Below, piece by piece: positions 1 to 5,455 of a stretch of 5,518 nt of DNA. The notes beneath the pieces are model-generated. The model had not been told where the DNA came from. It ran no database searches and saw nothing but the letters and a program-made list of their open reading frames with translations. The DNA comes from Sedimenticola sp. (GTDB lineage: Bacteria; Pseudomonadota; Gammaproteobacteria; Chromatiales; Chromatiaceae). A program made the position numbers and the translations under genes. The stretch lies in contig JALVUB010000222.1 of assembly GCA_027023915.1 (NCBI GenBank), forward strand, positions 1-5,518. The letters run 5' to 3'. How positions within the stretch are numbered: the stretch's first letter is position 1; the number at the start of each line of letters is the position of its first letter.

Positions 1-91
1 GATTTCCGCCAGCCGTTCCTATCAGAACAATGTCGAGGTCATCAACACCTCCAAGGAGCTGTTGCTCAAAACGCTGACCCTGGGGCGCTGA
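1..91 (+). CDS. flgC: Flagellar basal-body proximal rod protein FlgC, C-terminal fragment
   Basis: Partial gene: only the last 29 codons and the TGA stop (89-91) lie in the window, and the start is upstream. The reading frame begins at base 2 and gives ISASRSYQNNVEVINTSKEL followed by LLKTLTLGR. This is the C-terminal D0 helix typical of FlgC, with the conserved pattern SRSYQxNVxVxNTxKxLxLxTL. FlgC is a rod subunit exported by the flagellar type III apparatus; it packs next to FlgB and FlgF, just above the MS ring in the periplasm. The stop lies 19 bases before flgD, the usual flgB-flgC-flgD order. Family assignment is strong despite the short length because this helix is distinctive and the context agrees; FlgG and FlgF, the nearest relatives, are present separately downstream. 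Confidence 0.93.
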   Translation, partial: ISASRSYQNNVEVINTSKELLLKTLTLGR

Positions 92-97
92 TTAATG

Positions 98-103
98 AAG
101 GAG
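98..103 (+). promoter_or_regulatory. Ribosome binding site of flgD
   Basis: AAGGAG lies 7 bases before the ATG at 111. It supports that start over the in-frame Met30 codon, which would remove most of the N-terminal export region. Confidence 0.8.
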
Positions 104-110
104 AAATTGA

Positions 111-791
111 ATGATTGAACAGGCTAGCACCAATGACCCTCTTGCCGCCCTGCGCGCCCAGCCTGAAAAGAAAACCAAGGGCAGGGGGCGGGCGCAGATG
201 GGGCAGGCCGACTTCATCAAGCTGATGGTGGCCCAGATGAAGAATCAGGACCCCACCAAACCCATGGACCCCAACGCCTTCATGGGACAACTGGCCCAGT
301 TTTCAACCGTAAACGGTATAGAAGAGCTGAAGAAGTCGGTGGACGCGATGGTTTCCAGGATGGCCATGGATCAGTCGGTGAAGGCTGCGAATCTGGTGGG
401 GCATGAAGTCATGGCGCCCGGCAACGACGCGCAACTGGCCGCCGGGGGCAAGGTGACGGGGAAGGTGAAGCTCGATTCCAGCACCACCGACCTCACCATC
501 CGCATCTATTCCAATAAGGGCGCGCTGGTGCGGACGCTGCCCATGGGCATGTATTCCTCCGGTCCGGTCTCCTTCACCTGGGACGGGTTCAGGGAGGATG
601 GCAAGGCGGCGCCTCCGGGAAGTTACCGGGTGGTGGCCGAGGCGCTGGTCAATGACAAGACGGTGCGGGTTCCGGTTCAGATCAGTTCCCGTGTGCAGAG
701 CGTGAACCTCAATGGTCAGGGCGGGGAGCTGACCCTCAATCTGGCCAATGGTCACTCGGTGCCGCTGAGCGCGGTCGACGAGATTTTGTAA
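111..791 (+). CDS. flgD: Flagellar hook assembly scaffold (hook cap) protein FlgD
   Basis: FlgD forms a temporary cap at the tip of the growing hook, where FlgE subunits are inserted, and is replaced by FlgK when the hook is complete. At 226 residues it is close to the Salmonella protein (about 232). The family signature is at residues 33-73: ADFIKLMVAQMKNQDPTKPM, then the FMGQLAQFSTVNGIEEL block. FIKLM at 35-39 fits the F-x-x-x-hydrophobic gate-recognition pattern described for early flagellar export substrates. The C-terminal half (about 85-226) matches the tudor/fibronectin-like FlgD fold, with FTWDG at 155-159, PPGSYRV at 168-174 and the family-like end LSAVDEIL. There is no Sec signal and no cysteine, as expected for an axial protein. 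The start at 111 has a good ribosome binding site. One oddity is a strongly basic stretch at residues 20-27 (KKTKGRGR), where relatives usually have a Ser/Thr/Gly-rich linker. Assignment is secure. Confidence 0.97.
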   Translation: MIEQASTNDPLAALRAQPEKKTKGRGRAQMGQADFIKLMVAQMKNQDPTKPMDPNAFMGQLAQFSTVNGIEELKKSVDAMVSRMAMDQSVKAANLVGHEVMAPGNDAQLAAGGKVTGKVKLDSSTTDLTIRIYSNKGALVRTLPMGMYSSGPVSFTWDGFREDGKAAPPGSYRVVAEALVNDKTVRVPVQISSRVQSVNLNGQGGELTLNLANGHSVPLSAVDEIL

Positions 792-800
792 GCAAGCATC

Positions 801-806
801 AGGAGG
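801..806 (+). promoter_or_regulatory. Consensus ribosome binding site of flgE
   Basis: AGGAGG lies 8 bases before the ATG at 815, followed by an A-rich spacer. This is the best Shine-Dalgarno match in the window and it precedes the most highly expressed structural product of the cluster. Confidence 0.88.
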
Positions 807-814
807 CAGGAAAA

Positions 815-2068
815 ATGAGTTTCTATATTTCGCTGAGTGGAATCAGGGCGGCTTCATCGGGGTTGAACGTGATCGGCAACAACATTGCCAATGTTTCGAC
901 CACCGGGTTCAAGCAGTCGCGCGCCGAGTTTGAAGACGTTTACAGCTCCAGTCTCATCGGAGCCTCGAACACCTCCATCGGCGAGGGCGTGCGGCTGGCC
1001 AAGGTGAGCCAGCTCTTCGAACAGGGCAACATCACCTTTACCGGAAATTCCCTCGATCTTGCCGTCAACGGCGAAGGTTTTTTCAAGGTGACCGACCAAA
1101 ACGGCGCCTCTCTCTTTACCCGGGCTGGGAACTTTTCGGTGGACCGAAACGGTTATGTGGTGAACAGGGAAGGGCTCTTCCTCAATGCGCGCACTGCTGA
1201 TGCCAATGGCAACATTACTGGTAACCTGGGGCCGGTCAAACTGGACAAAACCTATTCGGCGCCCAATCCCACCAGTACGCTGAGCGCAAACCTGAACCTG
1301 GATTCGCGCGCATCGGCAACCAACGCCTCCTGGTTCGTCGATCCGGTGACCGGTATTCCCAAGCCCGCGGGCTACAACTCGGTTACATCCGCAAGCGTTT
1401 ATGACAGCCTGGGCAATGCCCACACCATGTCGCTCTATTACAGCAAGAATGCGGCGCCGCCGGACAATACCTGGACGGTGAGGGCCATGGTGGATGGCGT
1501 GCTCGTGGATGACGGCGCGGGCAAGAACACCTTCACCCTGGCTTTCAAGGCGGATGGCACCTACGACGCCGCCAATTCCGATACCATCAATCTGAGTTGG
1601 TCTCCGGGCGGCGGCGCCCAGCCCAACCAGCCCATTGCCCTGGATTTCACCCAAAGCACCCAGTATGGCAGCAGTTTTGCCGTCAACTCCCTGAATCAAA
1701 ACGGTTACACGACCGGCCAGGTGCTGGATGTGAACATCGACAAGAAAGGCATCATCTTCGCGCGCTACTCCAACGGTCAGTCGCGCGCCATCGGCCAGAT
1801 CATGTTGGCGAAGTTCGCCAACCAGGGCGGTCTGCAACCGGTCGGGAACACCGCCTGGGCCGAGACCTATGCTTCCGGCGAGCCGGTGGTAAGCGAGCCG
1901 GGAACCGGCGGCCTGGGACTGATCCAGTCGGGCGCGCTGGAAGAGTCCAATGTGGATCTGACCGAACAGTTGGTGCTGATGATTTCAGCCCAGCGCAACT
2001 TCCAAGCCAACGCCCAGGCGGTTCGCACCGAGGACGCGGTGACCCAGACCATCATCAACCTGCGTTGA
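815..2068 (+). CDS. flgE: Flagellar hook protein FlgE
   Basis: FlgE polymerises (around a hundred or more copies) into the curved hook, the universal joint between rod and filament; it is exported through the flagellar type III channel. The 417-residue length is near the enteric protein (about 400). The N-terminal D0 helix has SLSGIRAASSGLNVIGNNIA, then NVSTTGFKQSR to residue 36. Next come NGEGFFKV (85-92) and FTRAGNFSVD, the shared rod/hook core. The hook-specific middle holds ANLNLDS (158-164) and YDSLGN (196-201), both typical of FlgE. The C-terminal helix has SNVDLTEQLVLMISAQRNF (378-396) and ends IINLR. FEDVY at 39-43 resembles the export gate-recognition pattern. The protein has no cysteine. 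The start is fixed by AGGAGG 8 bases upstream and by the family's usual MSF beginning. It lies 23 bases after flgD and 16 before flgF, so it is cotranscribed with both. FlgF and FlgG are paralogues but lack the large middle domain. Confidence 0.98.
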   Translation: MSFYISLSGIRAASSGLNVIGNNIANVSTTGFKQSRAEFEDVYSSSLIGASNTSIGEGVRLAKVSQLFEQGNITFTGNSLDLAVNGEGFFKVTDQNGASLFTRAGNFSVDRNGYVVNREGLFLNARTADANGNITGNLGPVKLDKTYSAPNPTSTLSANLNLDSRASATNASWFVDPVTGIPKPAGYNSVTSASVYDSLGNAHTMSLYYSKNAAPPDNTWTVRAMVDGVLVDDGAGKNTFTLAFKADGTYDAANSDTINLSWSPGGGAQPNQPIALDFTQSTQYGSSFAVNSLNQNGYTTGQVLDVNIDKKGIIFARYSNGQSRAIGQIMLAKFANQGGLQPVGNTAWAETYASGEPVVSEPGTGGLGLIQSGALEESNVDLTEQLVLMISAQRNFQANAQAVRTEDAVTQTIINLR

Positions 2069-2069
2069 T

Positions 2070-2075
2070 AAGGGG
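2070..2075 (+). promoter_or_regulatory. Weak ribosome binding site of flgF
   Basis: AAGGGG lies 9 bases before the ATG at 2085, inside the 16-base flgE-flgF gap. A second purine run (AGAGGA, 2077-2082) is only 2 bases from the start and too close to act well. Initiation is probably helped by ribosomes finishing flgE. Confidence 0.5.
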
Positions 2076-2084
2076 TAGAGGATC

Positions 2085-2825
2085 ATGGATCGCCTGCTCT
2101 ACATCGCCATGACGGGGGCGCACCAGACCATGTTGTCCCAGGCGGTGAACACCAACAACCTGGCCAACGCCACTACTGTCGGTTTTCGCGCCGACCTTGA
2201 GGCCGCCACCGCAATGCCCATGAACGGGCCGGTTCATGGCAGCCGCGTGTACGGCATGGTGGAGGGGCAGGGGGTGGATCTGAGGCCTGGTGACATTCAC
2301 CGTACCGGCAGAGCGCTGGATATCGCCATCAAGGGAGAAGGCTGGATCGCGGTGCAGGCCGCCGACGGTGGCGAGGCCTACACCAGGGCGGGGGATCTGC
2401 GCATCAACTCAGTCGGGATACTCACCACCGGCAACGGCCATCCGGTACTCGGAGAAGGTGGTCCCATAGCGATTCCGCCTCATCAGAGCCTCGACATCGG
2501 CGCCGACGGCACCATCACCATACGCCCTCTGGGAGACAAGGTGAATGCCCTGGCGGTGCTCGACCGCATCAAGCTGGTGAAGTTGCCGTCCGATCAGGTG
2601 GTCAAGGGCAGGGACGGGCTGGTGCGTTCAAAAAATGGTGCCCCGGTGCCGGCTGACGGCTCAGTGACCATAGTCTCTGGCGCATTGGAGATGAGTAACG
2701 TAAAGGCGGTGGAATCCATGGTCCGGCTGATCGAACTGGCGCGCCAGTATGAAACCCAGGTGAAGATGATGAAGACCGCTGAGGACAATGATCGGGCAGC
2801 GGAGCAGATATTACGCATGGGCTGA
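2085..2825 (+). CDS. flgF: Flagellar basal-body proximal rod protein FlgF
   Basis: FlgF is a low-copy (about 5-6) rod subunit placed between FlgC and the distal rod protein FlgG. At 246 residues it matches the family (about 250). The start MDRLLYIAMTGA is the typical FlgF opening, unlike the MNPALWIAKTGL opening of FlgG. The D0 motif NNLANATTVGFRADLEA covers residues 24-40, and FRADL (34-38) fits the export gate-recognition pattern. The core motifs DIAIKGEGWIAV (79-90) and YTRAGD (99-104) follow. The C-terminal helix starts SNVKAVESMVRLIELARQYE (204-223) and ends EQILRMG. There is no signal peptide and no cysteine. It lacks the FlgG-specific insert found in the next gene, which separates the two paralogues. 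Only 16 bases separate it from flgE, leaving no room for a separate promoter between them. Confidence 0.96.
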   Translation: MDRLLYIAMTGAHQTMLSQAVNTNNLANATTVGFRADLEAATAMPMNGPVHGSRVYGMVEGQGVDLRPGDIHRTGRALDIAIKGEGWIAVQAADGGEAYTRAGDLRINSVGILTTGNGHPVLGEGGPIAIPPHQSLDIGADGTITIRPLGDKVNALAVLDRIKLVKLPSDQVVKGRDGLVRSKNGAPVPADGSVTIVSGALEMSNVKAVESMVRLIELARQYETQVKMMKTAEDNDRAAEQILRMG

Positions 2826-2840
2826 TGAGGTGGCTCCTCA
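2826..2840 (+). other. Small inverted repeat in the flgF-flgG gap
   Basis: TGAGG (2826-2830) and CCTCA (2836-2840) form a perfect 5-bp stem with the 5-base loop TGGCT, directly after the flgF stop codon. The outer GC pairs 2821-2822 and 2841-2842 could extend it if TGA (2823-2825) bulges out. No T-tract follows, so it is not a typical intrinsic terminator. A short stem like this can arise by chance. If real, it might affect mRNA decay or block ribosome read-over between flgF and flgG. Confidence 0.3.
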
Positions 2841-2858
2841 GCTCCGAGTTACGAACGT

Positions 2859-2865
2859 AAAGGAG
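2859..2865 (+). promoter_or_regulatory. Strong ribosome binding site of flgG
   Basis: AAAGGAG lies 8 bases before the ATG at 2874, with an A-rich spacer. It fixes the flgG start. Because the gap to flgF is 48 bases, flgG is likely initiated independently rather than by coupling. Confidence 0.82.
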
Positions 2866-2873
2866 AAAAAGCA

Positions 2874-3659
2874 ATGAATCCCGCACTTTGGATTGCCAAG
2901 ACTGGTCTGGAGGCCCAGCAGACCCGTATGTCCAATATCGCCAACAATCTGGCCAACGCCAGTACCACCGGCTTCAAGCGCTCGCGCGCGGTGTTTGCGG
3001 ATCTGCTCTATCAGAACCTGGCGCAGGTGGGGGCCCAGTCTTCCCAGGACACCCAGCTCCCCTCCGGCCTGAACGTCGGCACTGGTGTTCGTACTGTGGC
3101 CACGGAAAAGCTCTTTACCCAGGGCAACATCGTGCAGACAGGCAATGCCCTCGATGTGGCCATACAGGGACGGGGTTTCCTTCAGGTGCTGATGCCGGAC
3201 GGCAGCATCGCCTACACCAGGGACGGTACCATCCAGATGGATGCCCAGGGCCAGCTCGTCACTTCCATGGGCTACCCCATAGAGCCCAGTATCACCATTC
3301 CGGAAAACGCCCGCAGTGTCACCATAGGTTCTGATGGCACGGTATCCGTGGTGTTGCCGGGCAACTCGGCGCCCACCCAGGTGGGCAACATCCAGCTGGC
3401 CGATTTTGTCAATCCCACCGGCTTGCAGGCCATCGGCGACAACCTCTTTCTGGAATCGGGAGCCAGCGGCGCGCCGCAAACCGGAACACCCGGACTCAAT
3501 GGGCTGGGCACGCTGATCCAGGGCTCCCTGGAAAGCTCCAATGTGAACACCGTGGAAGAGCTGGTGAACATGATCGAAACCCAGCGTGCTTATGAGATGA
3601 ACACCCGTGCCATCTCCACCGCGGATCAGATGCTCCAGTATGTGGACAACAACCTCTAA
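2874..3659 (+). CDS. flgG: Flagellar basal-body distal rod protein FlgG
   Basis: FlgG (about 24 copies) builds the rigid distal rod that runs through the P and L rings to the hook. The 261-residue length is essentially that of Salmonella FlgG (260). MNPALWIAKTGLEAQQTRMS, then NIANNLANASTTGFKRSRAV, is the family D0 region. Residues 46-63 (YQNLAQVGAQSSQDTQLP) match the FlgG-specific insert that stiffens the rod and separates FlgG from FlgE and FlgF. DVAIQGRGFLQV (94-105), AYTRDG (113-118), the PGLNGLG segment and the helix from SNVNTVEELVNMIETQRAYE (222-241) to the end QMLQYVDNNL complete it. FADLL at 41-45 fits the export gate-recognition pattern. There is no signal peptide and no cysteine. 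The start has a strong ribosome binding site. flgH follows after 9 bases, with its ribosome binding site overlapping the flgG stop codon. Confidence 0.98.
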   Translation: MNPALWIAKTGLEAQQTRMSNIANNLANASTTGFKRSRAVFADLLYQNLAQVGAQSSQDTQLPSGLNVGTGVRTVATEKLFTQGNIVQTGNALDVAIQGRGFLQVLMPDGSIAYTRDGTIQMDAQGQLVTSMGYPIEPSITIPENARSVTIGSDGTVSVVLPGNSAPTQVGNIQLADFVNPTGLQAIGDNLFLESGASGAPQTGTPGLNGLGTLIQGSLESSNVNTVEELVNMIETQRAYEMNTRAISTADQMLQYVDNNL

Positions 3660-3663
3660 GGTG
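3658..3663 (+). promoter_or_regulatory. Stop-embedded ribosome binding site of flgH
   Basis: AAGGTG starts inside the TAA stop of flgG (3657-3659) and lies 5 bases before the flgH ATG at 3669, with a run of A between. The GTG at 3661 is not a usable start because a TGA follows two codons later in its frame. The layout suggests translational coupling of flgH to flgG. Confidence 0.65.
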
Positions 3664-3668
3664 AAAAA

Positions 3669-4337
3669 ATGAAAGTTCAGGCTCTTTTCGGTTTTGGCGC
3701 GCTGCTCGCGGTGATATTGCTCACCGGTTGCGCTACTCCTCAAGGTCAGGAGCCGAAGTTTGCGGCCACCCTCCCACCTCCCATGACACCGCCTCCCGCG
3801 AGCGGCGGCGCCATCTACCAGCCCGACACCGCACAACCGCTTTTCGAGGACATCAAGGCTCATCGGGTGGGCGACATTCTTACCATCGTGCTGCAAGAGC
3901 GAACCAACGCCGAAAAGAAGGCTGACACCGCCATCGACAAGTCCAGCGACAGCTCCATCAATTTCAACGGGACTTTCAACAACCAGGGGGTGCCGCTCAC
4001 CAAGCTGGGAATGGGTTCCGGCCACAAGTTCGGTGCCCAGGCCGACAGCAAGCAGAGCAACAGGCTGGAAGGCAGGGTGACAGTGACTGTGGCGCGGGTG
4101 CTGCCCAACGGCAACCTGGTGGTGCAGGGCGAAAAATGGATCACCATCAACCATGGCCAGGAATATATTCGTATCCGTGGCATCGTCCGTCCGGTTGACA
4201 TCGACGCGGACAACAGCGTGCCCTCCACCAAGGTGGCGGACGCCCAGATTCTCTACAGCGGCACCGGCTCCATGGCGCGCGCCCAGCGGCCCGGCTGGTT
4301 GACCGAATTCTTCCTCAGTCCAGCCATGCCATTCTGA
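3669..4337 (+). CDS. flgH: Flagellar L-ring lipoprotein FlgH
   Basis: FlgH forms the L ring, the outer-membrane bushing around the distal rod. The N-terminus is a lipoprotein signal: one Lys, a hydrophobic core (about residues 5-18), then the lipobox LTGC with the lipidated Cys21. Ala22 at the +2 position fits outer-membrane sorting. A proline-rich tether (PPP at 36-38 and 41-43) leads to the conserved part, which begins near LFEDIKAHRVGDILTIVLQE. The family core follows: GEKWITINHGQEYIRIRGIV (154-173), RPVDI, then VPSTKVADAQILYSGTG (184-200), and the end GWLTEFFLSPAMPF. The 222-residue length is near Salmonella FlgH (232 as precursor). Cys21 is the only cysteine in any translated product in this window. 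The gene sits between flgG and flgI with gaps of 9 and 11 bases, so the rod and both ring proteins are expressed together. Confidence 0.98.
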   Translation: MKVQALFGFGALLAVILLTGCATPQGQEPKFAATLPPPMTPPPASGGAIYQPDTAQPLFEDIKAHRVGDILTIVLQERTNAEKKADTAIDKSSDSSINFNGTFNNQGVPLTKLGMGSGHKFGAQADSKQSNRLEGRVTVTVARVLPNGNLVVQGEKWITINHGQEYIRIRGIVRPVDIDADNSVPSTKVADAQILYSGTGSMARAQRPGWLTEFFLSPAMPF

Positions 4338-4342
4338 GGTGA
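4336..4342 (+). promoter_or_regulatory. Stop-embedded ribosome binding site of flgI
   Basis: GAGGTGA overlaps the TGA stop of flgH (4335-4337) and lies 6 bases before the flgI ATG at 4349, followed by an A-rich spacer. The arrangement closely copies that at the flgG-flgH junction. Confidence 0.7.
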
Positions 4343-4348
4343 CGAAAA

Positions 4349-5455
4349 ATGAAGATCGACTTCAGAGTTCTGTTCATTACATTGCTGCTTTTTCCCGCGC
4401 TGGCACCGGCAGAACGCATCAAGGATCTGGCCACCATTGGGGGGGTGCGCGACAACCAGCTGGTGGGTTATGGCCTGGTGGTGGGGCTGGACGGCACCGG
4501 CGACAAGACCAACCAGGTGCAGTTCACAGCTCAAAGCCTCAGAAGCATGCTCGCCCGGTTGGGGGTGACAGTGCCGCCGGGAACCCGCATCAAGCCCAAG
4601 AATGTGGCGGCGGTGATGGTGCATGCCACCCTGCCGCCCTTCGCCAAACGGGGGCAGACCATCGATGTGACCGTCTCCTCAATAGGTAATGCCAAGAGCC
4701 TGCGGGGCGGCACCTTGCTGATGACGCCTCTCAAAGGTGCCGATGGGCGGGTTTATGCCATCGCGCAGGGCAGCCTGGTGGTGAGCGGGTTCGGCGGCGA
4801 AGGGCGTGACGGTTCCAAGATAACTGTGAATATTCCCAGCGCGGGGCGAATCCCCAACGGTGCCACGGTGGAAAGAACGGTGGAGAGCCCCTTCGCCCAT
4901 GAGCGTCAGCTGGTGCTCAATCTCCACGACCCGGATTTCACCACGGTGGCGCGCATGGTCAAGGCCATAAACCGTACCCTGGGCGAGGGTGTGGCGTCCG
5001 CGGTGGATGGTGGATCGGTGCGGGTGATCGCGCCGGCCAACATCTCCCAGAAGGTGGCTTTCATGTCCGTGGTGGAGAACATCGAGCTGGAACCCGGCGA
5101 GGCACCGGCGCGGGTGGTGGTCAACTCCCGTACCGGCACCGTGGTCATCGGCAACAATGTGCGCATCATGCCGGCGGCGGTGGCTCACGGCAATCTGGTG
5201 GTCACCATCAGCGAACAGACGGCGGTCAGTCAGCCTGGCGCCTTTGCAAGGACCGGGCGGACGGCGGTGGTGCCCCAGTCACAGGTGAGCGCCAGCCAGG
5301 AAGGTAACCGCATGTTTCTCATCAAGCCGGGGGTGAAGCTGGAAGACATCGTGCGCGCGGTGAACGAAGTGGGCGCGGCGCCGGGCGACCTGGTGGCCAT
5401 TCTCGAAGCCTTGAAAGAGGCGGGCGCCCTGCGCGCCGAGCTGATCGTGATCTGA
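4349..5455 (+). CDS. flgI: Flagellar P-ring protein FlgI
   Basis: FlgI is a periplasmic protein that assembles into the P ring in the peptidoglycan layer around the distal rod. At 368 residues it matches the family (about 365). The N-terminus is a Sec signal peptide with a hydrophobic core (about residues 7-18) and a probable signal-peptidase I site after APA (19-21), so the mature protein begins ERIKDLATIGG. Family motifs are GVRDNQLVGYGLVVGLDGTG (32-51), PPGTRIKPKNVAAVMVHATL (76-95), SIGNAKSLRGGTLL (111-124), and the C-terminal block GDLVAILEALKEAGALRAEL (346-365). Notably it has no cysteine: alignment by eye places Ala276 and Ala360 where E. coli FlgI has the two cysteines of its stabilising disulphide. 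The start has a good ribosome binding site fused to the flgH stop. The TGA stop shares its A with the flgJ ATG, indicating coupled translation. Confidence 0.98.
   Translation: MKIDFRVLFITLLLFPALAPAERIKDLATIGGVRDNQLVGYGLVVGLDGTGDKTNQVQFTAQSLRSMLARLGVTVPPGTRIKPKNVAAVMVHATLPPFAKRGQTIDVTVSSIGNAKSLRGGTLLMTPLKGADGRVYAIAQGSLVVSGFGGEGRDGSKITVNIPSAGRIPNGATVERTVESPFAHERQLVLNLHDPDFTTVARMVKAINRTLGEGVASAVDGGSVRVIAPANISQKVAFMSVVENIELEPGEAPARVVVNSRTGTVVIGNNVRIMPAAVAHGNLVVTISEQTAVSQPGAFARTGRTAVVPQSQVSASQEGNRMFLIKPGVKLEDIVRAVNEVGAAPGDLVAILEALKEAGALRAELIVI

Noticed and set aside
95..118. A tiny ATG-started frame overlapping the flgD ribosome binding site
   Set aside because: It has only seven codons, has no Shine-Dalgarno of its own, and merely runs through the flgD initiation region.
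854..1837. A 327-codon minus-strand open frame inside flgE
   Set aside because: It lies wholly within a certain flgE, has no recognisable domain, and has the His/Gly/Arg-rich composition typical of an antisense shadow in GC-rich DNA.
2826..2842. Possible intrinsic terminator after flgF
   Set aside because: The stem is only 5 bp and no T-tract follows. A terminator would also cut off flgG, flgH and flgI, which need to be made with the rest.
2831..2850. Possible sigma-54 promoter in the flgF-flgG gap (TGGC at 2831-2834)
   Set aside because: The required GC element does not fall ten bases after the GG: bases 2844-2845 are CC.
2838..4154. A 438-codon open frame on the minus strand, antisense to flgG and most of flgH
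   Set aside because: It is longer than any gene here, but flgG and flgH share the same forward frame, so one mirrored frame stays open through both in GC-rich DNA. The translation is His/Gly/Val-rich without recognisable motifs, and both sense genes are certain.
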